Shown: positions 22,951 to 34,146 of the stretch, in pieces
Layout of the letters: each line of letters starts with the position of its first letter
How positions within the stretch are numbered: the stretch's first letter is position 1
Assembly: GCA_024180945.1 (NCBI GenBank)
Contig: JAKSGN010000007.1
Location: 4,092,001 to 4,156,000, forward strand
Reading direction: 5' to 3'
Source of the DNA: Macrophomina tecta
Taxonomy: Eukaryota > Ascomycota > Dothideomycetes > Botryosphaeriales > Botryosphaeriaceae
DNA: 64,000 nucleotides
Notes under the pieces: model-generated
The model's input: the letters and a program-made list of their open reading frames with translations, nothing else
Databases searched by the model: none
Told to the model about the DNA's origin: nothing
Program-made: the position numbers and the translations under genes

Positions 22951-25878
22951 GGTCGGTGTTTGGTGATGGTTGTTCTGATGCCGGGCGGAGAGAAGGAAGC
23001 GGGACTGAGGGAAGACAGCAAAGAATAAAAACAAGACAGCGAACGGTGAGAAGAATGCCGCTGACGATCAGGTCAGAGCAGATTTCAGCTGCCTACGTCA
23101 AGCCACGCGACCCCGCCATGATCGGCATCAGGGCCCGCTTGCCGTGGCTTTATCGCTATAGCGGCCCTTCCGATATGATGCTGACCTCTTTTCCATTGAA
23201 GTCTAGGGTCTGAATCAAGGGAAAACGAGTAAATGCGCAAAAAAAGCGGGCGTAAACTCGAATATAGTTATGGTGTTGTACCATTTCGGTGAGAGATACA
23301 CCGACGGGTCCCAGTTGGAGCGTGCCTTCCGGGTTGCCTTTTGCGGGAACCCCGATCTCTCAATCCAGGCTATTTCGTACATATCGTTCCTAATTTTGGA
23401 TGAGGGGAGCTCTTAGGTAGAATTGCTAGAATGGTCAAGGAGATGTCCTGGTGAAAAATTGATGCTCGTTGGTACACATATTTTGCAGCGGATGGAGTAC
23501 ATGCTCCCCGAAGCCCTCCAGAAATCACTTCTGAATGAAACGAAAGAGAGCGGCACCCACGAAATGGTGGAGTGACAATGGCTCCAAAGAGATTTTTACG
23601 TGGCAGCGCGCAACATTACTTCCCAAAAATTCCTGGTTTTGCCGTGACCTGCTGTAGATGGTGAAGGATTGGCTCAGACCACTTTCTGTTCACCAGATCA
23701 TACGGGTCCGAATTTCTTACCTCTGCCATGGTGAACCAAGTACGACTTCTTAAGCTCAGCCTGCCCACCCTAAGTTCTCATTGTCGCAGCCTGCTCCTAC
23801 CGTCTTGTATCCGGTCTGTCCACAGTCTCAAACCGAAAGGGAAGTCGCAATCATGAGTCCAAACAACCTTTTTCATTTGATCCAACCCCGCTTGTGTCCC
23901 CAGAGGCGCCTTATCCGCATGGCTCCCACTTCCATGAAGCCAAGCAATGTCCTTCAACTATGCACAGAGGGTGGGACGGTTCGTGGTACGGTCTGACACT
24001 TTTGTTCTGAATCACAAGCCCGGGCGATGCGTTGAGATAAATGCACTTTGCCGAGAGAGCAGCCAATACACCGATGGCTGGGTCGGGGACGTGTTGGCGA
24101 TGCTTGATTTGCATAAGCAGATCAGGGATACTTTGCTGAGCAGAGGATGCTGATAGCTCACATCAAGGTATCAGGGAAGCAAGGAAAACACTAAACCTCG
24201 CCCTGCTTCAGGGAACTGCTGGAAAGGATCTGTACCAAGCCTTCATACGTGTGACTTGTTTGGCTGGCATAAATTCAAAGGATGCGATCATACCTGCGCT
24301 GAAAGCGACCCCAGCGCATGAGTTCGGATGAGAGTAAGTGCATCTCCAATGAGGAAATAGCCAGTCTCTGGACGACGCCTCTCAGTCATACGACAGCATA
24401 AGGAGCTGCTGGTAGGCATTAAGGCGCTTGTAAGAGTTCGAAAGCGAACTGGTCATGATATGCAGGTGGGAGGGATGGTGGGCGAGCTGCTCGTTCAACA
24501 TTCGCGAGATGGATTCGGACAAATTACATTCAGATTCGGACATAGGGAGGGCTTTCCTGGTTGAAAGCTCGGCATTGCGTGGTAGATGGCCGTGCATGGG
24601 CGGTGGCCACGACGATGTGTTTGACCCACCATTGCGCAGGTGGCAAGGCGCTTGGAGTGAGAGCAAGAATATCAGAAGAAGGTCGAGGCTGGCAGCAGGA
24701 GGCTCGCGTTTCGACGCGAGGCAGCGGAATACCGGTTTGGGGCAAGCGCCGATTACTCAGCCAGCGTCTCGCCTGCAGAACACCCGGCGAAGTGCCGACG
24801 CCCGTTTTCCCAAACACCATCCTCGTGCATCGCGAGTCTCAGCCCCTGAGCCGTTGGACCTGTCAAAACACCATGTGAGTCAAGTCGCCGCCTCTGCCGG
24901 GTAGCCGCCTGCGGATCCGCTCATCATCGAAGCCTTCTGTTTCCGCTCGCCTGATCTTGTCTGCCATGGAACGTCGCGGTTTGCATGTCGCGCGTCAAAA
25001 CACTCTGCCATGCTCCCTGTAAGCCCGGCCGGAAGGAAGCTCGAGGCGATGAACATCTTCGGGACCGCCGTGCTGCAAACTGCACCTGCAACGACGGCAT
25101 ATCACCAATGCCCCCTTCACAGAACGCATCCCTCAACCACGGAGCACACCCTCGCCCAACCGAGAGCCCACAGCGGAGAAGCATCGCGGAGCATAATTGT
25201 ATGCTTATTCCTCAAATTTCCTGGTAGGGTAAAAGCAGGGGCCGTCTCAAGGCTCATGTGCTGGCGATTGCGCCACCCTATTCCCGTCCGAGGCCGAGAG
25301 CCGCCTTAATACCGGCGCTTAAACCTGCTCGCGAGCAACTTCTGCCGCCTCGCCTCCTCACGGTCTCCCATGCAGTCTGAGAGTATACGGGAGTGACCCA
25401 AAACGCTGAGAATCCAAGACGTGCCAAGCTCATGCTTTGCTAAGCTACCTTGTGTCTTGATCATCTGGGCGCCCGTCTTGCTCGCTGGACCCACAAGTCT
25501 CCGCTACTCCAAAACTCGAACCACGCCTGTCCTTCCACTTGCCTCCTCGGGAACGTACGAGTAGCCGCCCGCCAACAACAGCCGGAGGGCCGCAAGTATG
25601 TAGCAACAGAGTTTCGACTTCGCCGAGAGTGGGTCGTTCTACCAGCCTCGCATGGGTCCGGTTGTACACCACCGATCAGCTAAAAGGCCACGGCCGTGGC
25701 GCCGTTGAGTCGTGTTCTTGCTCACCAGCCTTCGCTCACAACTTCACTCCTACTCCATCCTCGAGCCCTGGTGGTTCTTTTACCTTCTCACTAATACCAG
25801 TTTACTATCTTTGACCTTCCTTTTCATCCCTCCGTGCCGGCCACGTTTCTTTCTCCCATTACCACCGCCACTACCATC
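22951..25878. other. 2.9-kb intergenic region
   Basis: No confident gene. A minus-strand frame at about 24,382-24,545 reads like natural protein ('NEQLAHHPSHLHIMTSSLSN') with an ATG in frame, but it is only ~54 codons and matches nothing I know. The last ~150 bases before 25,879 are rich in C and T, typical of a fungal 5' leader. Confidence 0.4.
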
Positions 25879-27152
25879 ATGCAGTTGACCGTTATTGTGG
25901 CCCTCCTGGCCAGTGCTTCGGCCGTCTCGGCTCACGGTGTCATTCTTGCTGCTGAGGGCGACAAGGGCAAGAGCCAAGGTTTCCTTGTAAACGAGAACGT
26001 AGCAAGGAACTGCACCGAGATCAGCCCTTGCCAGCAGGACAGCGTCATTATCCGCGATGCCGAGATCCAGCAAAACATTGTCAACGGCTGCGGCCGCACC
26101 GAGATCAATGGCAACATCGACATCGGCGAGCAGACCGAGAAGGAACTGGCCGCCAACCGTATGACCCAGGTCACCAAGGGCTCCACCGTTGCAGTCACAA
26201 TTCACCAAGTGAACGCGGATGGTGCCGGTCCCTACGAGTGCGATCTGGATGACACTAGTAAGCGGAAACCCTTACCCGGGCCTAAGCTTCCACATACTAA
26301 CACAAAGGATAGGCAACGCTGGAACAAACTTTCAGAAACTTAAAGTGTCCAACAATGTTCCAGGTGTCAACGGCCTCTCAGACGCCAAGTTTGAAGATTT
26401 TACCATCAATGTCCAGATGCCTGACAACCTGAACTGCACCGGTGGTAAGTAATCACCAATACACGAGAAAAAGGCTCTTCGGCTGACTCTCATAACACAC
26501 AGCCTCCACGGGAAACATTTGTACTGTCAGATGCCGCAATAACGCGTTGGCTGGTCCCTTTGGTGGATGCTTTGCTGTTCAGCAGACCGACACCGACGGC
26601 CGCCCGGAAAACCAAGCAGCTGGCGACATCCAGACCGCCCAGACGCTCGATGGTATCTCTAAGCAAATCCAGGTCAACAAGGCCGACTTCAAGACCGCGA
26701 TCGAGGCTAACCAGGCGGCCGGCGCTGCTGGCGGTGGTGCAGGCGCCGCGGCAGCTGAGGCCTTGATCAACGGTACAGACAATGCGGGTGCAGCGGCTAG
26801 CCAAGCAGCAGCGGCTGATTCTGCGTCGGCTACCGACGCTGCTACGAACAACAATGGAAACAACAATAACAACGGAAACAACAATAACAACGGAAACAAC
26901 AACGGAAACAACAACGGAAACAACAACGGAAACAACAACGGAAACAACAATAACAATAATGGAAACAATGCCAACTCCAACCAGGGCCAAAACTCCAACC
27001 AGAACCAGAACCAGGGTAACGGCGGTCGGAATCGCGGCAACAACAATGGCAACAACGGTGCTGGCTTCGGCAACTTCTTCGGGCGCGGCGGAAACAACAA
27101 GGCGAAGAGGCATGTTCTTCACAAGCGCCTGGCACTTCCGTTCCTCTCCTAA
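25879..27152 (+). CDS. Secreted Gas1/Egh16 (MAS3)-like protein with Asn-rich tail
   Basis: Exons 25879-26257, 26313-26444 and 26503-27152 give 386 aa; introns of 55 and 58 nt are standard. A signal peptide (MQLTVIVALLASASAVSAHG) is followed by the GEgh16/Gas1 core: 'HGVILAAEGDKGKSQGF', 'NVARNCTEISPCQQDSVI' and a Cys-rich end 'GNICTVRCRNNALAGPFGGC'. Members in plant-pathogenic fungi (MAS3, Gas1, Egh16) are expressed in appressoria or early infection; their biochemical role is unsettled. The core is followed by an Ala/Gly linker and a low-complexity tail built of NNGN units, a Gln/Asn stretch and a final basic segment 'KAKRHVLHKRLALPFLS'. No GPI signal is evident. Confidence 0.87.
26846..26970 (+). 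repeat. Coding minisatellite, AACGGAAACAAC-like units
   Basis: Tandem 12- and 15-nt units encoding NGNN/NNGN repeats in the tail of the Egh16-like protein. The unit count is likely to vary between strains because several consecutive copies are identical. Confidence 0.9.
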
Positions 27153-27575
27153 GTCTCGTTCACCCTCCATGCAGGCAACAGTCGAATACCTCCTCGGGAT
27201 CCCCTGATTTGTCTACGAAAACCACCTCCACCTCTGCCCCGGCGGTTCAGATGGCGGACTTGAACAGCGTCATGCGGTCGGGCTTGAAGAAAGCCATCCA
27301 CCATGCCAGGCGCAGGCGCTGAAGCTGGGATTAAGTAGAACATCACATCTGGTCGTCGGCCAGCACATCTTGTCTTCCTTAGTTATTCATGCAATTGCTG
27401 TTTTATATCTCTTCTTTAGACTTCGTTGTGGGCGAAACCAAAGCGAGCTTATTGTTTTTATTGAAAAAATATTATGTACTTTTATCTCAGCCTTCTCTAT
27501 GAGACCGACAAACTGCAAATCTGTGGAGCATCTGCTTGAAAGTGTTAGCCATGCACACTACCAGAACTAGTGATA

Positions 27576-27577
<2 letters not shown>

Positions 27578-27610
<33 letters not shown>
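27578..27610 (+). repeat. Poly-A tract (33 nt)
   Basis: Longest homopolymer in the window, in an AT-rich stretch 120 bases before the solo LTR. It is a retroposition tail candidate, but no coding remnant precedes it. Confidence 0.9.
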
Positions 27611-27614
<4 letters not shown>

Positions 27615-27732
27615 AAAGCCCATTACACAACGGTGAGAAGGAATCTACCCTTGAGTAAACATGCCTGACTGTGCCTAAATTTTGGCTCAATCGTAATTTT
27701 TCTCGATCATAGAGTCGATAATCCATAAATAC

Positions 27733-27879
27733 TGTTGGATTAATTACGTGTATTTAGCTTTCGCCAAGTGTAGTCTATTTAGGAGAGGATAAAAGGCTAC
27801 TCTATGGCCGCCCTCCTCTAATACTATGCTAATTCATCCCATTACTACTGAATAAGCCGTCACATCACTTGTTCCAACA
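27733..27879 (+). mobile_element. Solo LTR, probably Ty1/copia type
   Basis: A 147-bp segment begins TGTTGGA and ends TCCAACA, perfect 7-bp terminal inverted repeats of the TG...CA type, and is flanked on both sides by the same 5 bp, AATAC (27728-27732 and 27880-27884). This is the structure left after recombination between the two LTRs of a retrotransposon. Inside is an AT-rich, TATA-like stretch (GGATAAAAGG) as expected for an LTR promoter. No internal retrotransposon coding sequence lies nearby. The copia assignment rests on the TGTTGG...CCAACA ends. A short LTR-like nonautonomous element (TRIM remnant) is an alternative. Confidence 0.82.
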
Positions 27880-27884
27880 AATAC

Positions 27885-29149
27885 AGTGCAACAGATGGCG
27901 GCATGTGACCCCGCTTCACCCAACACCGAGAGCAGGTGCCGACAGTCAGTCAGTTATATTAATCCCACCGGCGCGGATTGTCAAAAGTGGTTATGGATGT
28001 GTGACATGTGGATGGATAACTAACGGTCAGGAGAAAAAGAAAAGAAAAAGATATATCTCAGAGACCTAATGATATTTGTACATCAGGGGATGACTAATGA
28101 CTTACTTGGATTGTCCTAGTGACCCGGGTTTAGTCCGTAACGGAGGTGTTGCTTGTGGATCTGTGTCGTGGTTCACGGGTGGGGGTTTCCCGTGATAGGA
28201 TATCTGGCTACCGGGTGTTCTCGGTGTAGGAATCCATGGGGTGTGATGCTCCCAGGGCGGTATCAGACTACATGTTCCTGCTAGCGTGGCTAGCGTCGCT
28301 TGAGGTCTCTCCAGTATAGAGAGTAGACCGGGTTGATGAAAATTTCCACTTGCGTGGTGCCGCTTGAGTGATGGAACTGTTACAAATAAGTAAGTTTGTG
28401 TGACTAGCTTAGTGGGGCTCGAAGAGCAGAATGGTGGTGGTATTGGTCTCTGGAAAACTTTTGGTGGGGGCATGCAACACGCCACTGTAGTGGGATGCGG
28501 TTAGATCATGCATTTACGGTATACATACGAGCGCTATTGGACCAAGATCTGCCAAGATTTCGCACTGCGGCCCCCGCATAGCATAAGTGAACAGGCCAGC
28601 AGCCTTGCAGGCCGACGCTGTGCTACATGCACGTCAGCATCCTGATGCGGTTTTGAGTAACAACACTTCCATGTACCATTTCTTTTTTGCTGCCAAACCT
28701 GAGACCAGAAGCGGGGAAGAAGCCGCTCAAAGGTAGGCACACCTCACTTGTCCGCAGACAGCCTTTCTCTACTACCCCGAGTCCATATTCACTCCCGTGC
28801 CCAGAAATTCTCTCGTTGACGAAATTGGACCGGCCTCGAAGTTGTACTACCACAAGAGTATTCAGCTCCAAATCTGCCTGCAGCTGTTTTACCTGTTACG
28901 GAAAAGTGCAATGCGTCATGGAGGCTACTTCAGGCCGTTTCTTCGTCTCCCTTTGTCAGACGCGTAGAGTTCGATCGTTACAAGGTGTAGCAAGCTAATC
29001 GCCAAACGATTCTTCTTCGGAGCTTACTTGATCAGGACAGCGGTGGAGCTGCACGTAACCTACAACCTCTCCGGATCTCAGCTCTGATCCATTTCCTTCC
29101 CACCCACCGGAAAGTAGATGTTTCTCAACCTACTCGCGGGATTATCAAT
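27885..29149. other. Intergenic region after the solo LTR
   Basis: AT-rich at first, then a Gly/Pro-coding-like stretch (28,102-28,485, minus strand) that has no ATG-based gene model and no recognised family. It could be decayed transposon sequence, but no motif supports that. The last ~100 bases form the promoter/leader of the chitin-binding gene. Confidence 0.35.
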
Positions 29150-30013
29150 ATGAATTACCTTCTCTGTTTACTTCTGAATGCTCTCTTTCTCCCAGAAGTT
29201 CTCGCCAACGGTAATATCAGTGGCTCAGCCAACCCCACCAATATGAGCCAGCCGACTGGGCCTGTCACGACCGATGCAATGTGCGGACCGGACCACAATA
29301 ATACCATCTGCGTCCTGGATGGAATAGCTCCCTGCTGCAGGTTTGATTCCCGCCGCACATATACCCGCACAAATCAGTCAATGCAAGAATACTAATAGAA
29401 CCCAGCGATAAAGGGTAAGCCCAACCCAACCGGCCGTCGTCCTCCTCTTCAGTCAACTCCCCCACCTCCTTTCCTTGCCTCCGCTCTCCTATAATCCAAC
29501 TGACAGCCCGCTTTCCCCGCCTCTCGCAGCTTCTGCGGCGGCGACAAACGCTACTGCTCCACCGGCTGCCAGCCCCTCTTCGGCTCCTGCGTGCCGCCCA
29601 ACAGCAGCACGCTCGGCAACCCGGCCTGCAGCTAGGCCCGCCAGGGCGACTCGCCACGCTGCGACGGCCAGTGCGGCACCGACTTCGATGGCGCTCTCTG
29701 CGACGCCAGCGCCGCCCCTGACGCCTTCGCCGCCATCGGCGTCTTCAACTACGGCCCCTGCTGCAGCAAGGACGGGTTCTGTGGGAATACCAGCGCGCAT
29801 TGCGAGAGCGCGCAGGGCTGTCAGAGCGGGTGTTGGGGTGGGGAAGCGGTGAGTGGCGGCGCGGCGAAGGGGACGGTGAGCGTGAGTACGGTGACGGTGA
29901 CGGCGAGTGCGGCTGGGGCGGCGACGTCGACAGGGGCGGCGGTGGGGAGGGGCAGGGTGGAGTGGATGGGGGTGTTGGGGTTGGGCTTCTTGGGGGTGGT
30001 GATTGGTGTTTGA
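29150..30013 (+). pseudogene. Secreted chitin-binding (hevein-like) protein with in-frame TAG
   Basis: Exon 1 (29150-29340) encodes a signal peptide (MNYLLCLLLNALFLPEVLA) and the start of a chitin-binding type-1 module ('MCGPDHNNTICVLDGIAPCC'). Exon 2 begins at 29530 and continues 'SFCGGDKRYCSTGCQPLFGS' to 'LGNPACS', where TAG occurs at 29633-29635. The same frame then continues unbroken with more Cys-rich sequence ('RCDGQCGTDFDGALCD', 'YGPCCSKDGFCGN'), a Ser/Thr-rich stretch and a hydrophobic tail ('WMGVLGLGFLGVVIGV') typical of GPI-anchor signals, to TGA at 30013. A 45-nt in-frame intron (29591-29635, GTGCCG...CTAG) would remove the stop, so the gene may still be intact. The first module lacks the usual residues between CCS and FCG. 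A cell-wall chitin-binding role is inferred. Confidence 0.6.
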
Positions 30014-30210
30014 GAGGGGGTATGAGAGAAACGGTCTTCTGTGAGTCTGTGGAGTACTAAAGGTGTGGCTTTCGAGGCTAGATTAGTTATTTGTTCGAAT
30101 GCAACCACGATGTCACAGGTTCCGCTTGTGTGCAGCAAACAGCAGCAGCCGCGTGAGCAGTGATTCTCAGACCGCAGAAAATCGTTCAGCATACAGAAAT
30201 TACAGACCAG

Positions 30211-31187
30211 TCACGGCTTAGCTTGGTCCCGCCTCCCCTTCGCCAACTTTTGGTCCAAAGGTGACGAGCTCTCCATCTCATGGCGCTCATCTCCCGAGCT
30301 CAGCTCTATTGGGACTTCTCGCCCACTAATCTTGTGCGCCGCACTTTCTTCCGCTTTCATTTCGTGCCTCATCTCATATCCATCCAGCTCTGAGGCTCCC
30401 GGAACCACCTGCTTCCTCTTGCTCTTCCTCACCCTCCAGAACGCCAACGCGCCAAGTGCACCTGCCCCTGTAATGCCACCAATCGCAATCCCGACGATCG
30501 CTCCGGTCTGCAAACTTCCACCACTATCACCACTGTCAGCATTTGCAGCTGTTGCCTCTGCTGCCGATGTCCTGGCTGAGCCGGTTGCTGCCGTAGAAGG
30601 GGACGGCTCCATGATCCTTGTCGATGAAACGGCACTCTCATCAATAGTCCTGAAAGGGCCCCAATCTCCCGCCAGTGCAAACAGATTCGAGTCATCCTGG
30701 CAGCACGTTGCAGTTGAGTCCTTATTATCAACATCACAACACACCTTCCCGTCTCCGTTCGAACAGCGGGTCACGCCAGCTCCATAGTCAGGAGCTTGAG
30801 CTACAGGAAATCAGCGCCACCTCTTCCTGCTTCGGGTGGGAGGCGGGAGAACTCACCCAGACAAAAGTTTGGACACTCATCCGACGCCCAAGTCTTGTCC
30901 GTGCACGTCTCGCGATTGAAGCGGTACTGCGTGGGGTTCAGGACGTCGCAGATTTTGTTGTCGAGGCAGCTGACGTTGGTGGTGCAGCAGAAGGACTCGG
31001 ATGTGTTGAGGTGGCAGGCATAGTCGTTCGGCGCGATGGTGCCGTCTGGATAGTAGCAGCGCGGGACCACTCCATCCTGTGCGATCACGACCAAAGCGCA
31101 TGGAGTTAAGAAGAGGATAGAGAGGAGGAAGTTCGGGCGGAAATGCGTGGCGTCAACAGCGGGTGGGCTCATAGCAGGAGGCACCAT
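30211..31187 (-). CDS. Single-pass membrane protein with Cys-rich ectodomain
   Basis: Exons 31187-30857 and 30800-30211 (intron 56 nt, GTGAGT...TGTAG) give 306 aa. An N-terminal hydrophobic signal ('LLSILFLTPCALVVIA') precedes a Cys-rich domain with the motif 'CYYPDGTIAPNDYAC' and later 'CDVDNKDSTATCCQDD', a common layout in filamentous ascomycetes. A Ser/Thr/Ala stretch leads to one membrane helix ('TGAIVGIAIGGITGAGALGA') with a stop-transfer 'RVRKSKRKQ' and a ~75-residue cytosolic tail. It looks like a cell-surface sensor or adhesion-like protein, but no function is known. An alternative start at 31172 shortens it by five residues. It converges with the chitin-binding gene. Confidence 0.75.
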
Positions 31188-31679
31188 TCATACGAGAAGC
31201 AGAAGAAAGGCATGTCACTGCGGGAGGACGAGAAAGTGATGACGAGCGCGGCCCCAAAAGGCGCGGGCGCATCTGGGGGCCTCGTAACATGGCATTAGGG
31301 TTCTGCTGTGGCTGTTTGGTGCATCGGGTTGCACAGCGTAAGCTGGAGCTGAGTGCGACCTCTGCCCGGAAATACCGCAATGGGCAAGTCCCAATCTACC
31401 GGCTACGGGAGGCTGGCAGTCTCAAAAAGACAAGTAGCTAGAGGCTTGGAGCGGACAGGCAGCCACTTCGTCCTGATCGCAAAGTGTCACAATTTTAACC
31501 CATTGCTCGCCACGGCTTGGATGACTCTGAGTTAGTTGACTGTAGACTTCTACATGGCTGATACGCGTGATTGTAACGGTAAACTATTCGCTATGCAAAT
31601 TTGAGCAGCGATTCAGATATGCACTTTGCGTCGTTGGGTAAGTAAGCGTTTTCGCTGCTTTAGTGACAGTTGGCTCATA

Positions 31680-33417
31680 TCAGTAACCCTTTTTCTCCAC
31701 GGAGCCCTCCACGGCCACTTCAGTGCCACTTCCACCCTCCACGTCCCTGCCATAAATGACTGATCCAGGCGCCAAGTACTCCGGCTTCTCATCATCTTCA
31801 AAGAACCCTTCACGGGGCGCCATCTCCTCCCACTCCGTTCCCCGGTTCTCCTTGCCCGAGGGATACACCTTGACCGGCCACACCTTCACCAGCACGAAGT
31901 AAGTCAGCGCCGCCGAGCTCGTCGAAAGCAAGAACCCCATATTGTAAATGTTCACCGCCGTCTGGCTGATACTTCCGGGGCTCAGCACTCCCGAGAGCCC
32001 GGAAATCACCAAAGCCACGCCCACCACCCACGCCGCATACGCCCGCGGATTGACGCCGCGCCAGTAGTAATACGGCGACCGCGCGCTGCAGTCATACAGA
32101 GACGGGACGTGCACGTTGCCGCGGCGCGCGACCCAGTAGTCGACGATCATGGACGCGACGATGGGGCAGATGAAGCAGACGTAGGAGCCGAGGAAGGTGA
32201 GGAACGAGGTCGCGCTGTTGACCAGCTTCCAGGGCACCACGGCGATGGCGAGAAGGCTGCACAGGAGCTGGCCCCGCCGGATGGTGAAGTAGCGCGGGAG
32301 CAGGCCAGAGAGGTCGCAGCCGACGGGGATGGCGTTGCTGGAGACGTTGGTGGCCAGGGTGGCGTACGCTTGGATGGTTGAGGCGAGGAAGACGAGTGTG
32401 CGGGTCGACGCGGACCAGTGGGTGTCGAGGATGGCGGCGTGGAAGTCCCAGAGGTTCCAGTAGGCCTGGAGGAGGTTAGTGGGTGAGGAGCGGGCGAGAA
32501 GGTGGGGGGTGTACCTCGTTGAAGAGCCGGACACTGGCGGATGTGGTGACCATGCCAAATATGATGACGAGAGGTTTGCTTATGAATAGGCCGGCAACCA
32601 TGGGGTAGGTTGCTCGTGGTTCCTTTGCGTAACGGGCCAGATCGGGAATGTTGACGAGCGGGGGGATGACACCGGAAACCACGCTGTTGATGGCTTTCAT
32701 GAAAGACCAGGCCAGCTCGGATCCAGCGGCATTCGCTGCGCCCAGTTCCCCCATATGCGCCCCCCTCGCCTTCACTACGGCCCAGATCATGGTGGCGATA
32801 TACGTGGGAGGTGAAAGCCAGCTCTTGATGGCGAAGACTGGCCCCGCTTTGCTTGGGTGCAGCCAGGCGAAAGGGAATTGAATGATCCAGAATATGAAGA
32901 AGACCAGCAAGCCTGAAGAGCTGATGGACGCACTCTCTGGTAGCTGGTTTGGGATATCAGTCCACTTGTGTCCGAAGATGCAACGCAAAGACACGTTGAT
33001 CAGGCGGGAGGCGTAGTAAGTCTGTGTTCCCATGTAAAGCACGGCGACCACTCCGCGGATGAAGATAAAGAAAAGAGAGCCATAGAATCCAGAGCATATG
33101 CGGAGGTAGACTGGGAAGCCGACGTGGTATAATGCTGCGCCGCGAGAGTTGAAGAAGAGAATGACCATGCAGCAAAGCGTGCCGACAATCGAGGCGATGA
33201 CTATGGTCCACCAGTTCAGACCGATGGCGACAAGGCTAGCACCGAGATTGTAGGTTGTTGGCGAGAATGCTATGGAGAACTGGAAAGCGAAGAAGTACCA
33301 CGGCGACCAGTTTCTATCTTCTGGCGGAGTTGGTTGCAGGTCGATGTTGGACCAGCTCGACCCTTCCCCGTCTGTGTTCTCCACCCGCAGCTTGCTTCCA
33401 AGTTTGCGGAGAGCCAT
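31680..33417 (-). CDS. NCS1-family nucleobase/allantoin-type permease
   Basis: Exons 33417-32515 and 32465-31680 with a 49-nt intron (GTACAC...CTAACCTCCTCCAG); 562 aa, usual for the family. The NCS1 signature start is present: 'SWSNIDLQPTPPEDRNWSPW' then 'FQFSIAFSPTTYNLGASLVA'. About twelve membrane segments follow, with 'PPLVNIPDLARYAKEP' (TM6 region) and 'ILDTHWSASTRTLVFLASTI', 'VNPRAYAAWVVG' later. NCS1 carriers take up uracil, uridine, allantoin, hydantoins, cytosine, purines or thiamine with protons or sodium across the plasma membrane; substrate cannot be assigned. It is divergent from an Asp/Glu-racemase-fold enzyme 729 bp away, which suggests uptake and processing of a small nitrogen compound. 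Confidence 0.9.
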
Positions 33418-34146
33418 ATTCGTGTGATGAAAATCTCATAAAACCTTGTAGAATTAACAAGCCTTCGTAGTGGGATTGATCAGGCTGACGGCTGGCTTCG
33501 AGGAGTTATCAGAAAGTGCTTCTGCTGGGAACTGGGCCATGTTGCAGAACGGGACCAAGTCGTTAAAGCCTCCACGATCTCGACGCGGCATTGTATCAGT
33601 ACCAGCGACCGGGATAGATGCTTGCACGACAGATAGCGATAGCAGAGATCTTGGCAAGCTGATAGGCCAGCGAGTCCATCTGCATATCAGCAGAATGCCC
33701 GATACACACATGAGCAAAACGTGGCTGGCTTTATTGGTGGCTCTGAAGGCCTTTTCGAAACGGCAAACGGTATGTAATCAGTGGGCTGCGTAAATCTTCC
33801 CAAAATGCCATTTGAAACTTCCGAAAATGGAACTGAGAACCACTGACAAGCCCAAGGATAAGGATAGGGAATGAAAGTGGGATGGTGTAGAAGTACGAAC
33901 AGGGATATAGATCGGCTATCGCGGAGCAGCCGACCCGCATCCTCCACCCCTTGCCTATCTGCACTGCAACTCCATCCTCTGAATTCCCGTGAAGCCCGCA
34001 TCATCATCATAATGTGACTCTCAAAAACACCTACCACCCCGCCATTGGCCATTACAAAATCGCTCCGACTCAGTCGCTGGTGATACCGTGCCAGCCATCT
34101 TCCACTCCGGCGTCTCACAGTATCTCCATCTTCGCCGCACACGTCA
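33418..34146. promoter_or_regulatory. Divergent promoter with GATA-factor-type sites
   Basis: The 729-bp gap between the permease and racemase-fold gene contains five HGATAR sites: 33631-33636, 33637-33642 and 33660-33665 on the plus strand, 33916-33921 and 33955-33960 on the minus strand. About two would be expected by chance. AreA/Nit-2 GATA factors activate nitrogen-scavenging genes through such paired sites, so nitrogen control is plausible but not proven. Confidence 0.4.

Noticed and set aside
28102..28485. 127-codon Pro-rich minus-strand frame as a retrotransposon gag remnant
   Set aside because: It lies near the solo LTR but outside its target duplication, has no zinc knuckle, protease or other motif, and no supporting repeat structure.
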